The notes below the pieces were generated by a model. It ran no database searches and was not told where the DNA came from. It saw only the letters and a list, made by a program, of their open reading frames with translations. 9,261 nucleotides of DNA from Betaproteobacteria bacterium (GTDB taxonomy: Bacteria; Pseudomonadota; Gammaproteobacteria; Burkholderiales; Nitrosomonadaceae): NCBI GenBank assembly GCA_022601315.1, contig JAHZIU010000273.1:1-9261 (forward strand). The letters run 5' to 3'. Positions 1 through 5,999 of the stretch are shown piece by piece; position 1 is the first letter of the stretch, and every line of letters starts with the position of its first letter. The position numbers and the translations under genes are program-made.

Positions 1-134
1 CCAGCACGATCATTGGCGCAACTAATCTAGGGCAACTGAAGCACAATATTGAAAGCATCAATCTCACTTTATCTGAAGACATACTGGAAGAGATTGAACA
101 AATACACAAAGCGTATCCAAACCCAAGTCCCTAA
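1..134 (+). CDS. Aldo/keto reductase, C-terminal fragment (5' end outside window)
   Basis: The open frame enters from the left edge (first full codon at base 3) and ends at TAA 132-134, giving the last 43 residues. It reads STIIGATNLGQLKHNIES and ends IHKAYPNPSP. This is the usual end of an NADP(H)-dependent aldo/keto reductase of the Tas/YajO-like group. The (S)IIGATxxxQLxxNI segment forms part of the cofactor-binding wall of the TIM barrel, and the IxxIHxxYPNPxP tail is common in the group. Such enzymes reduce aldehydes or ketones in the cytoplasm; the substrate cannot be told from this fragment. The catalytic Tyr/Lys/His/Asp residues lie outside the window. No clear terminator follows the stop. 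The family call is from pattern recognition and fairly secure; the subfamily is less so. Confidence 0.82.
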   Translation, partial: STIIGATNLGQLKHNIESINLTLSEDILEEIEQIHKAYPNPSP

Positions 135-155
135 CTCATAGAGTTTAATAGTTCA

Positions 156-199
156 CTGTCACAAAACTTTAATATTTCTGTCACAAACTATTCATATTG
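156..199 (+). promoter_or_regulatory. Putative Pho box array (four 11-bp units)
   Basis: Two exact CTGTCAC heptamers lie at 156-162 and 178-184, exactly 22 bp (2 x 11) apart. The heptamers in the same 11-bp phase between and after them are CTTTAAT (167-173) and TATTCAT (189-195), each partly matching CTGTCAT. Each heptamer is followed by an AT-rich 4-mer. Known PhoB sites are built this way: CTGTCAT-type 7-mers every 11 bp with AT-rich spacers. A weak -10 candidate (CATATT 193-198 or TATTGA 195-200) lies about 10 bp past the third heptamer, the usual distance in PhoB-activated promoters. The inferred target is the small gene starting at 242. PhoB control is inference; the spacing and repeats are directly visible. 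Confidence 0.5.
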
Positions 200-241
200 A
201 ACGCTTACACTGCGCACTTTAATTTATTGAAAGGTGAAAAT

Positions 242-436
242 ATGAATTTTTATATTAAAGAATGGCCAAATAAGATGGCGACATTGATGACGGATGACGG
301 TGTGGTTTTATGGACTTTTTCCAATGTTGAAGAAGCCCATAGCGTCTGGCGTGATTGGTGTAAATTACATGAAAATAAAGCTTCTTACAAAATTAATCAT
401 TTAGAGAATAGCCGATTAACTTATGACTCTGTGTGA
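242..436 (+). CDS. Small uncharacterised protein, 64 aa
   Basis: I do not recognise a named family. The ATG at 242 was chosen because AAGGTG (231-236) sits 5 nt upstream as a Shine-Dalgarno site. A TTG at 197 would extend the frame by 15 residues but overlaps the promoter-like repeats and has no ribosome site. The protein starts MNFYIKEWPNKMATLMTDDG and contains aromatic-rich segments VLWTF (22-26) and VWRDWC (35-40), with four Trp in the first 40 residues and one Cys. There is no signal peptide or membrane segment, so it is probably a soluble cytoplasmic protein. The first 42 residues look like a compact fold, followed by a polar tail. It stands alone between the aldo/keto reductase and the convergent HDOD gene. 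The Pho-box-like repeats just upstream suggest phosphate-responsive expression, which is inferred. Confidence 0.72.
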   Translation: MNFYIKEWPNKMATLMTDDGVVLWTFSNVEEAHSVWRDWCKLHENKASYKINHLENSRLTYDSV

Positions 437-463
437 ATACCTAACAACGTATTACATTAAAAA

Positions 464-1312
464 TTAGCACTCCTCTTTTTGTGAATCTTTCTGTTTTTCT
501 GCGCCAACGATGACTCTCACATCTTCTTCCTTAATACTCAGCAGCTTACTAATTTCAATATAATCATCTGGTAATGCTGCATCATCCCAACCATTTGCGG
601 AGTGTCTGGCAAGATTCACTGCCAAAATTACATTACGCACACGTTGCTGCTCGGCATGATCATCATCCATAAGCGTAATCAATAACTTTGGAAGCTTCCA
701 TTTGAGCGCCAGTTCTAACTGTAACTGATGCAAAGTAAACCCCAACACCTTTTCCTGCACCGTACTACTTCGTAATGTTTTATTCTGCTGTTGCACGGTT
801 TTTATCTTTAGCATCGCTGTTGGTGCAAAACACCACATCAGAATTTCTGCAATATCATGCAGCAATGCAGCAATTCGTACTTCTTCAAAATGTAAATCGT
901 TTAAGCGCACGGCCCACTCAAAAGCATAAACTGAAGCCAGATTAGCCCGATGTGTTACACGCAACATATTAGCCAACGCGCCGATATTCTTACCCCCAAG
1001 TACTTCTTCCACCAGCGGACTTTTTGATACGATCTGTGTAGACGTTTCCAATCCAAGCATCAGCAAAACTTGCTGCACCTCCATAACCTCATGTTCCTGG
1101 ACACGTTTCTTTTTTTGTTGCAAATAGCGCATGAGCTTAACAGCCATCAACGGGTCTTGTTTTACAATATCAGCAACGCTGCGTGGACTGATATCATCTT
1201 CATGTTTACATAACTTGGTAATGTTTCGAGCAGTATGCTTTAACATTGGTATATCCACTTTACTAAGAAAATTGATACACTTAATCAGATTTTTATTTCC
1301 TTTCTCCGACAT
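464..1312 (-). CDS. HDOD domain protein (signal transduction), 282 aa
   Basis: The protein is essentially one HDOD domain, a regulatory relative of HD phosphohydrolases found in bacterial signalling and stress proteins. Its molecular role is usually binding or output control rather than catalysis. The N-terminal part (about 9-65) has the typical helix pattern with the ISPRSVADIVKQDPLMAVKL segment (41-60). The core has ALLHDIAEILMW (149-160), keeping the His-Asp pair at 152-153, then HQLQLELALKWKLP (195-208), matching the family H-x-L-W-x-LP element. The C-terminal 25 residues are charged. The frame stays open upstream to a GTG at 1402, but I chose ATG 1312. A GGGG Shine-Dalgarno (1319-1322) precedes it by 6 nt, and a dyad at 1386-1424 overlaps the longer start. 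It lies 199 bp downstream of trpC on the same strand and converges on the small gene. No GGDEF, EAL or receiver domain is attached. Confidence 0.85.
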   Translation of the reverse strand: MSEKGNKNLIKCINFLSKVDIPMLKHTARNITKLCKHEDDISPRSVADIVKQDPLMAVKLMRYLQQKKKRVQEHEVMEVQQVLLMLGLETSTQIVSKSPLVEEVLGGKNIGALANMLRVTHRANLASVYAFEWAVRLNDLHFEEVRIAALLHDIAEILMWCFAPTAMLKIKTVQQQNKTLRSSTVQEKVLGFTLHQLQLELALKWKLPKLLITLMDDDHAEQQRVRNVILAVNLARHSANGWDDAALPDDYIEISKLLSIKEEDVRVIVGAEKQKDSQKEEC

Positions 1313-1385
1313 AATGAACCCCAAATCTTTCTGATCGAATAAGTTATACCACGACAATCCAGAAGAAATAATTAGAAAACAATAG

Positions 1386-1424
1386 GCTAGCACTCCTTCC
1401 ACTTGATATTGACGGAGTACTAGC
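1386..1424 (-). terminator. Hairpin between trpC and the HDOD gene; possible terminator or leader structure
   Basis: Arms at 1386-1396 (GCTAGCACTCC) and 1414-1424 (GGAGTACTAGC) are inverted repeats of 11 bp with one mismatch, which becomes a G-U wobble in RNA, and a 17-nt loop. Read on the minus strand, after trpC, the stem is followed by a T-rich but interrupted stretch (TATTGTTTTC and onward). It could terminate trpDC transcription inefficiently or act in the 5' leader of the HDOD mRNA. The long loop and lack of a clean U-run keep confidence low. Confidence 0.35.
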
Positions 1425-1511
1425 AGTCTAACAGGCTTAAAAATTCACGATGAGTAAAAAAGAAAGGGAAAAGCGGACTAAATTCAGTTGAAATGCAATA
1501 GGATAGACGGT

Positions 1512-2381
1512 TTAATTAAACAGACGTGCAAGCTCTATACCTGGATCTTGCGCACGCATAAATGCCTCTCCGACAAGAAAAACATGCACTTGATTATTTC
1601 GCATCAGTGATACATCCGCAGGGACACGGATACCACTTTCTGTAATCACAATTCGTTCAGATGGAATAAGTGATAACAGTTGCAAAGTCGTATCCAGACT
1701 GGTTTCGAAAGTACGTAAATTACGATTATTAATACCGATGAGTGGTGTCGTTAATTGCAAAGCCAATGCAAGTTCCTCCGCATCGTGGACTTCCACCAGC
1801 ACAGCCATGCCAAGCGAATGCGCCAGGGATTCAAGCTTCTGCATACGTGTTAATGCATCACAAGCAACATTTTCAGCGTCAGAATTATTGTCCATTACAA
1901 AAGCAGAAACAATCAATAAAATACAATCTGCACCCATGGCACGTGCTTCGGCGATTTGATACTCATCTAATATGAAGTCTTTTCGTATCACAGGCAGTTG
2001 ACACACGGCACGCGCTTGTTGCAAATATGCCGGGCTGCCCATAAAAAACTGTTTATCCGTTAATACAGACAGACAAGCTGCGCCATGTGCTGCATAGGTT
2101 TCAGCGATTTCAGCGGGAATAAATTCAAATTGCTGTTCATTGTCTGCTAATGATTGTTTTGTCCGCCCGCGCAGCTGACCTTTACTGGGACTGGCTTGTT
2201 TAATTTCGGCGATCACAGCCGGTTTTCCGGCGGCCAGTTTGTCACGAATGGCCGCTGTAAAATCACGCACGGGGACTGCAGCTTCGGCCTCTGACATCAT
2301 TTCGGGAAATGATTTAATCGCTTTGGCTTGTGCAATTTCCTGCACTTTAACCGATAATATTTTTTTTAGAATATCCGACAT
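1512..2381 (-). CDS. trpC: Indole-3-glycerol phosphate synthase, with two loop insertions
   Basis: TrpC closes the ring of CdRP, releasing CO2 and water, to make indole-3-glycerol phosphate in tryptophan biosynthesis. The 289-aa protein keeps every expected active-site element of the (beta/alpha)8 barrel: [11 protein letters not shown] (58-68, with Glu59 and Lys61), RKDF (133-136, Lys134), VEVH (196-199, Glu197), INNRNL (217-222, Asn219) and ESG (248-250). No TrpF domain is fused. It is longer than the usual 255-270 aa. Roughly 13 extra residues follow SPSKGQLR (about 71-85), and roughly 14 extra follow the LLIVSA strand (about 163-177). Both lie in loops on the catalytic face. The ATG start is 17 nt after the trpD stop with no clear Shine-Dalgarno, so translation is probably coupled to trpD. 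The function is secure. Confidence 0.96.
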   Translation of the reverse strand: MSDILKKILSVKVQEIAQAKAIKSFPEMMSEAEAAVPVRDFTAAIRDKLAAGKPAVIAEIKQASPSKGQLRGRTKQSLADNEQQFEFIPAEIAETYAAHGAACLSVLTDKQFFMGSPAYLQQARAVCQLPVIRKDFILDEYQIAEARAMGADCILLIVSAFVMDNNSDAENVACDALTRMQKLESLAHSLGMAVLVEVHDAEELALALQLTTPLIGINNRNLRTFETSLDTTLQLLSLIPSERIVITESGIRVPADVSLMRNNQVHVFLVGEAFMRAQDPGIELARLFN

Positions 2382-2398
2382 TTTTAATGGTTAGTAAT

Positions 2399-3418
2399 TT
2401 ATCCTCGATTAGAGAACGCCACCAGTTGATTTAGTTTTTTCAAAGCAGCGCCACTTTCAATTGCATGCCGTGCTTTTTCGACACCCTGCGCAAGAGAGTC
2501 GGCAACACCCGCTACATAGATCGCAGCGCCGGCATTCATCATAACAATATCACGTGCCGGACCCGCCTGATTCTCTAATACTGAAAGCAACATCGCTTTG
2601 GCATAGTCGCTGTCCGCCACTTGAATCGTATCAATTGACGCTGTAGACAAACCAAAATCTTCCGGTCTGACTGAATATTCAGTAACTTTATCTTGCTTCA
2701 ACTCACCAATATTTGTTTCACCAGTAATTGTAATTTCATCCAGGCCGTCTTTTCCATTAACAATCAGTACATGTTGACTGCCCAATTTTTGTAAAACATG
2801 TGCCAGGGTGCTTACCAAATCGGCACTGAATACACCGAGCACTTGACTATTGGCACCTGCTGGATTGGTTAACGGCCCAAGAATATTAAACATTGTCTTA
2901 ATACCCAGCTCACGCCGCACTGGAGCAGCATGTTTCATTGCACTATGGTAATTGGGCGCAAACATAAAACCAACACCGATCTCGCTAATGCTCTGTGCGA
3001 CCAGTTGCGGTGTTTGATTTAAATTAACACCCAGTGCTTCCAGTACATCCGCACTACCAGACTTACTGGACACAGACCGTCCGCCATGTTTGGCAACACG
3101 TGCGCCCGCTGCGGCAGTAACAAATGCTGAAGCTGTAGATATATTGAACGTATGCGTAGCGTCACCACCTGTTCCACAAGTATCAACCAAATTTTCGCTG
3201 TTGGATAATTCCACTGGCGTAGCAAATTCACGCATCACCTGTGCGGCGGCTGCAATTTCACCGATAGTTTCATTTTTTACACGTAATCCGGTAATAATGG
3301 CAGCGATCAAAACAGGGGAAATTTCACCCTGCATGATTTGACGCATCAGCGACAGCATCTCATCATGCTGTATTTCCTGATGTTCAATAATACGATTCAG
3401 TGCTTCTTGTGGATTCAT
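2399..3418 (-). CDS. trpD: Anthranilate phosphoribosyltransferase
   Basis: TrpD transfers the phosphoribosyl group of PRPP to anthranilate, the second chemical step of tryptophan synthesis. Its 339 aa is the normal family length. An alpha-helical N-terminal domain (1-70) precedes the PRPP-binding GTGGD (82-86). Next come [18 protein letters not shown] (110-127) and [10 protein letters not shown] (177-186) after RREL (168-171), and the metal-associated DGLDE (224-228). The family motif is often KHGNRS; Gly replaces Asn here, which I regard as a known variant and not a defect. The start is supported by AGGAG at 3424-3428, 5 nt upstream. The gene leads a trpD-trpC pair. The usual upstream partner trpG is absent: only 52 bp upstream of the ATG lies a MITE-like element, then the divergent rpsF operon. 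I found no convincing minus-strand promoter in the short leader. Confidence 0.97.
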   Translation of the reverse strand: MNPQEALNRIIEHQEIQHDEMLSLMRQIMQGEISPVLIAAIITGLRVKNETIGEIAAAAQVMREFATPVELSNSENLVDTCGTGGDATHTFNISTASAFVTAAAGARVAKHGGRSVSSKSGSADVLEALGVNLNQTPQLVAQSISEIGVGFMFAPNYHSAMKHAAPVRRELGIKTMFNILGPLTNPAGANSQVLGVFSADLVSTLAHVLQKLGSQHVLIVNGKDGLDEITITGETNIGELKQDKVTEYSVRPEDFGLSTASIDTIQVADSDYAKAMLLSVLENQAGPARDIVMMNAGAAIYVAGVADSLAQGVEKARHAIESGAALKKLNQLVAFSNRG

Positions 3419-3470
3419 GAATGCTCCTTTAATTCACAACCATATTCTCAACGTCTTCAGTCCAGACTAA

Positions 3471-3710
3471 CCTGAATATTGCACCAGTACGTTAGATTTT
3501 GGCCTGTAATCGTTATTCCTGCTGGTTTTTAGCAAATTTTTAGAAAATACAGTTTGTACTTACGACGCACTTGCCGGTTTTAAATTTACCCTGTATTAAA
3601 TAGAACGCACATGCGCTCTACGCCGCAGAATAACTGCGTCTCCGGTCGCGAGCACGTTCAATTCAATATAAGGCGGCGTTTAAATTCCACCAACTGGCGC
3701 AATATTCAGG
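3471..3710. mobile_element. MITE-like non-autonomous element, copy A (240 bp)
   Basis: The ends are inverted repeats of 18 bp with one mismatch: CCTGAATATTGCACCAGT at 3471-3488 and, reverse-complemented from 3693-3710, CCTGAATATTGCGCCAGT. A copy of the whole unit with about 90% identity lies at 7389-7627 in the same orientation; by hand alignment I count about 23 differences including one gap. The two longest invariant blocks in this copy are 3488-3521 and 3627-3656. No shared reading frame exists, so the element is non-coding and would need a transposase in trans. The flanks CTAA (left) and CTCA (right) may be a decayed 4-bp target duplication. Size, inverted ends and multiple copies fit a MITE; the parental insertion sequence family is unknown to me. 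Confidence 0.8.
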
Positions 3711-3864
3711 CTCATATAAAGCGTGCTGATTTTACCAGCTCATCGAACGCAATAGTGTTGATTTTGTTTTACTTGGGACTTTGAAAATAACAACTAATAA
3801 TAAATCATCCTCAAAAAACTAGTTTTAATATGAGTTATTTGCATTATATTTTGTTAGACATCAT

Positions 3865-3893
3865 TTGATATTATCTCGTGAATTCAGTAGAAT
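3865..3893 (+). promoter_or_regulatory. Sigma-70-type promoter of the rpsF operon
   Basis: The -35 hexamer TTGATA (3865-3870; 5 of 6 to consensus) and the -10 hexamer TAGAAT (3888-3893; 5 of 6) are separated by an optimal 17 bp. The start of transcription would be near 3900, giving a leader of about 55 nt before the rpsF ATG. Strong hexamers and position make this the best promoter in the window. Confidence 0.75.
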
Positions 3894-3913
3894 GCTCGGT
3901 TTTCAACCCTTGT

Positions 3914-3934
3914 CTCACCATTTATAAATGGGAG
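3914..3934 (+). promoter_or_regulatory. Leader hairpin upstream of rpsF
   Basis: The perfect palindrome CCATTTATAAATGG (3918-3931) is extended by CTC/GAG pairing (3914-3916 with 3932-3934) across a one-base A bulge. It lies between the promoter and the ribosome site. Some bacterial rpsF leaders are bound by the S6:S18 complex, but I do not see the CCG-type bulge of that motif, so a regulatory role is only possible. Confidence 0.3.
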
Positions 3935-3954
3935 GCTTAACCCAAAAGGATTTT

Positions 3955-4428
3955 ATGCGACATTACGAAATCGTATTTATAGTGCACCCTGATCAAAGTG
4001 AACAAGTGCCAGCAATGATAGAACGCTACCGCGGAATTGTTATTGCGAAAAATGGCAATATTCACCGCACTGAAGATTGGGGACGCCGTCAGCTGGCTTA
4101 TCTCATTCAGAAAGTTCATAAAGCCCATTACGTGCTCATGAATATTGAATGCGACCAAGAAACACTGAAAGAGTTGGAACATGCGTTTAAATTCAGCGAT
4201 GCTATTTTACGTCATCTCACGATCAGAATGGATGGCCCTGTCACAGAGCCTTCACCAATGCTGCAAAACGAGGACAAATCCGACACATCCTCTACCCAGA
4301 CTTCAGAGACTGAAATTGAGGTTGTGGCTGAGACTGAAACTGAAACTGAAGCAGAAAAAAAAGCTGATAATTCTGAGGAAACAGAAGACCCAGCCGAGGA
4401 AACAAAGACTTCGGCCGAAGCCGGGTAA
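3955..4428 (+). CDS. rpsF: 30S ribosomal protein S6 with long acidic C-terminal tail
   Basis: S6 binds the 16S rRNA central domain together with S18 at the small-subunit platform. The start is ATG 3955 (protein begins [10 protein letters not shown]), preceded at 4 nt by AAAAGGA (3944-3950). An in-frame ATG at 3928 has no ribosome site and lies inside a leader hairpin. The S6 core (about 1-95) has the expected [14 protein letters not shown] start, DWGRRQLAY (about 42-50), and [10 protein letters not shown] (about 83-92). The 157-aa protein then continues with a tail of about 60 residues rich in Glu, Thr and Ser, including TETETE encoded by three ACTGAA units (4333-4350). Typical proteobacterial S6 is about 95-135 aa; E. 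coli S6 has a short acidic end that RimK extends with glutamates. It is the first gene of the rpsF-priB-rpsR-rplI operon. The stop codon is one codon before priB, in the same frame. Confidence 0.95.
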   Translation: MRHYEIVFIVHPDQSEQVPAMIERYRGIVIAKNGNIHRTEDWGRRQLAYLIQKVHKAHYVLMNIECDQETLKELEHAFKFSDAILRHLTIRMDGPVTEPSPMLQNEDKSDTSSTQTSETEIEVVAETETETEAEKKADNSEETEDPAEETKTSAEAG

Positions 4429-4431
4429 CCA

Positions 4432-4728
4432 TTGGATTGCAACCAAACGGTAATTTGTGGAAAAATCATTAAACTTGGGACGTTACGGTATACACCAGCA
4501 GGCGTAGCAGTCATTGACTTTACGATCAATCATTCATCACGCCAAATTGAAGCAGGTATTACCCGACAGGTTTTATGTGAAATTTTTGCTGTGGCATTAG
4601 GTCAGATGGCAATTACAATTTCCAACTTTAAAATAAATACCATGGTGCATCTCACTGGCTTCCTTAATAGAAAAAGCCGGCTAAATCAGCAACTGGTATT
4701 ACACGTAGATAACATAGTACAAATTTAA
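4432..4728 (+). CDS. priB: Primosomal replication protein N (PriB), TTG start
   Basis: PriB is a small dimeric OB-fold single-stranded-DNA-binding protein that works with PriA in restarting stalled replication forks and reloading DnaB. The 98-aa product has the PriB/SSB-type OB-fold pattern: an initial strand (VICGKIIKLGTLRYTPAGV), then VIDFTINHSS, RQVLCEIFAVALGQMA, and the closing VHLTGFLNRKS and LVLHVDNI strands. The only reasonable start is TTG 4432: an in-frame stop (the rpsF TAA 4426-4428) is one codon upstream, and the next Met is deep inside the fold. No good Shine-Dalgarno is visible, so translation is probably coupled to rpsF termination. The position between rpsF and rpsR is the classic location of priB, which makes the identification firm despite fast sequence evolution. 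Confidence 0.92.
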   Translation: MDCNQTVICGKIIKLGTLRYTPAGVAVIDFTINHSSRQIEAGITRQVLCEIFAVALGQMAITISNFKINTMVHLTGFLNRKSRLNQQLVLHVDNIVQI

Positions 4729-4748
4729 TCAGTTAACAGGAAAAAGAT

Positions 4749-5030
4749 ATGGCTCGTTTTACAAGACGTAAAGACAGTAAAGAAAAAGAAAGGGAAAGAA
4801 AGGCAAACCGCCCATTATTTAAGCGTAAAAAGTTTTGTCGTTTTACTGCCGAAGGAATTAAAAAGGTCGATTATAAGGACATCGAAGTTTTAAAAGACTT
4901 TATCAGTGAAAATGGCAAAATCATACCTGCACGTATAACAGGCACCCGTGCATTTTATCAACGCCAGTTGGGTACTGCTGTTGAACGTGCCCGCTTTCTT
5001 GCATTATTGCCTTATACAGACCGGCATTAA
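4749..5030 (+). CDS. rpsR: 30S ribosomal protein S18
   Basis: S18 pairs with S6 on the platform of the small ribosomal subunit. The 93-aa protein has a basic N-terminal extension of about 20 residues ([19 protein letters not shown]). The S18 core follows: [18 protein letters not shown] (27-44), then the RNA-binding [17 protein letters not shown] and a [16 protein letters not shown] end. The length is slightly above the 75-aa E. coli protein because of the N-terminal extension, which is common in Betaproteobacteria. The ATG follows ACAGGAAAAAGAT, giving an AGG ribosome site (4738-4740) 8 nt upstream. It lies 20 nt after priB and 11 nt before rplI, in the ribosomal operon. Confidence 0.97.
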   Translation: MARFTRRKDSKEKERERKANRPLFKRKKFCRFTAEGIKKVDYKDIEVLKDFISENGKIIPARITGTRAFYQRQLGTAVERARFLALLPYTDRH

Positions 5031-5041
5031 GGAGTAAAAAC

Positions 5042-5497
5042 ATGCAAATAATACTTATGGAAAAAATTTCCAATCTGGGACTATTAGGCGATATCGTAAA
5101 TGTTAAAAGTGGTTATGCTCGCAATTTCTTAATTCCGCAAGGAAAGGCAAAAAGAGCAACAGAACAGGCCGTTGCCGAGTTTGAATCAAAACGCGCAGAA
5201 CTGGAAATGAATCAGGCTGCTTCATTAGCTACAGCTAATGCAGTTGCAGAAAAGCTGGATGGATTATTACTACAAATCACACAGAAAACCGGTAGTGACG
5301 GAAAACTGTTTGGCTCCGTCACCAACGCAAATATCGCAGAAGCACTTGTTGAACAAGGTTTCACTATTGAAAAATCAATGATTCGTATGCCTCATGGCGC
5401 ATTAAAGCAAATTGGTGATTACACATTAACGATTGCATTACACAGTGATGTATCAGCACATATCACTGTCTCCGTACTGGGAGAAACAACACTTTAG
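5042..5497 (+). CDS. rplI: 50S ribosomal protein L9
   Basis: L9 is an elongated large-subunit protein at the base of the L1 stalk; it helps keep reading frame and ribosome spacing. The 151-aa product has the normal length and layout. The N-terminal 23S rRNA-binding domain holds the family signature [21 protein letters not shown] (residues 16-36). A long connecting helix with alternating charge runs about 41-74, and the C-terminal domain contains [11 protein letters not shown] (84-94) and [18 protein letters not shown]. The start is supported by GGAG at 5031-5034, directly after the rpsR stop codon and 7 nt before the ATG, showing tight operon packing. It is the last gene before the strong terminator at 5618-5655. 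Confidence 0.97.
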   Translation: MQIILMEKISNLGLLGDIVNVKSGYARNFLIPQGKAKRATEQAVAEFESKRAELEMNQAASLATANAVAEKLDGLLLQITQKTGSDGKLFGSVTNANIAEALVEQGFTIEKSMIRMPHGALKQIGDYTLTIALHSDVSAHITVSVLGETTL

Positions 5498-5617
5498 CAC
5501 GCTTCCAATTTGATATTCGCGGATACAGCGTTCACAATTAAAAAGTTCAACCACGATTGACCAAAAAGACATATCTTTTTGTTAAGCACTCCCAGACTCG
5601 CTGATTCGATAAAACTT

Positions 5618-5655
5618 AATGTAAAAAAGGACTGTTCTCAGTCCTTTTTTACATT
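5618..5655 (+). terminator. Intrinsic terminator after the rpsF-rplI operon
   Basis: A perfect 16-bp inverted repeat (AATGTAAAAAAGGACT at 5618-5633 and its complement at 5640-5655) encloses the 6-nt loop GTTCTC. The descending arm contains a run of six T, so the GC-containing part GGACT/AGTCC is followed directly by U residues. The matching A-run on the other arm makes it potentially active in both directions. It lies 120 nt after the rplI stop and separates the ribosomal operon from dnaB. Confidence 0.9.
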
Positions 5656-5717
5656 TACTTGAATTAGTTAGCTTTTCTCCAAAAAAACCTTAATCGCTGT
5701 TATTTATTCCGTCAGTT

Positions 5718-5750
5718 TTTTCCATAACAGGCAAATAATCTTATGGAAAA
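5718..5750. repeat. 10-bp perfect dyad upstream of dnaB
   Basis: TTTTCCATAA (5718-5727) is repeated inverted as TTATGGAAAA (5741-5750) with a 13-bp spacer. There is no U-run after the right arm, so it is not a standard rightward terminator. It lies about 36 bp before the candidate dnaB -35 box and could be an operator or an RNA structure of a longer transcript. No known binding-site family is recognised. Confidence 0.35.
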
Positions 5751-5785
5751 TCTGAACTGATACTACTGCAAAATGATAGAATTGC

Positions 5786-5814
5786 TTTACGATGGACTGT
5801 GACAAAAGTATACA
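5786..5814 (+). promoter_or_regulatory. Candidate dnaB promoter
   Basis: TTTACG (5786-5791) and TATACA (5809-5814), each about 4 of 6 to the sigma-70 consensus, are 17 bp apart. This would give a leader of roughly 180 nt. A promoter is expected somewhere here because a strong terminator separates dnaB from rplI, but this particular choice is tentative. Confidence 0.35.
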
Positions 5815-5999
5815 TAGATTACAACCATCACAATTAAGAAACTGCTGGTCGACGCTCTAGCAAAAACAGTTCCAAAGAAAACAATATGTAACCAGAAGTA
5901 ATGAATTGCAATACCTTTCGAAAACATAAATAAATCGATCTAAACAGTTCTCGCATTGCGGATCATTCCATTCCAGTATCGCTTCTAAACGGGGTAACT

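Larger units (their letters stand above)
3419..3954. other. Divergent intergenic region between trpD and rpsF
   Basis: This 536-bp stretch has no gene. From left to right it contains the trpD leader (3419-3470), a complete 240-bp MITE-like element (3471-3710), and an AT-rich spacer with a 12-bp perfect palindrome AAAACTAGTTTT (near 3816-3827). The rpsF promoter (3865-3893) and a leader with a small hairpin (3914-3934) complete it. No good trpD promoter was found on the minus strand. Confidence 0.8.
5498..5999. other. Intergenic region between rplI and dnaB
   Basis: This 502-bp gap holds no gene. It contains an 8-bp perfect AT-rich hairpin (CAAAAAGA 5562-5569, TCTTTTTG 5574-5581), the strong terminator at 5618-5655, a 10-bp perfect dyad (5718-5750), a candidate dnaB promoter (5786-5814) and a long AT-rich leader. 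In many relatives dnaB follows rplI more closely; here the layout suggests separate transcription. Confidence 0.7.

Noticed and set aside
197..241. TTG at 197 as the start of the small gene
   Set aside because: It lies in the putative promoter region without a ribosome site, whereas ATG 242 has AAGGTG 5 nt upstream.
3082..3090. TrpD motif KHGGRS in place of KHGNRS as a broken active site
   Set aside because: All other motifs are intact and I regard the Gly form as a natural variant in the family, so it is not evidence of lost function.
3611..3784. Open frame of 57 codons starting inside element copy A and running out of it
   Set aside because: In copy B the same frame is closed by TAG a few codons after the start, it has no ribosome site, and it crosses the element boundary, so it is chance.
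3914..3934. S6:S18-binding rpsF leader riboregulator
   Set aside because: A hairpin is present, but the conserved CCG-type bulge of the known motif is not visible, so only a generic leader hairpin is reported.
3928..3954. ATG at 3928 as the start of rpsF
   Set aside because: It has no ribosome site, lies in a leader hairpin and would add nine residues before the conserved MRHYEIVF start of S6.
4355..4453. Run of eight A in rpsF as a slippage site giving a basic alternative tail
   Set aside because: The shifted frame is Lys-rich simply because Glu codons (GAA) become AAA/AAG-type codons when shifted; no slippery heptamer with a downstream structure is evident.
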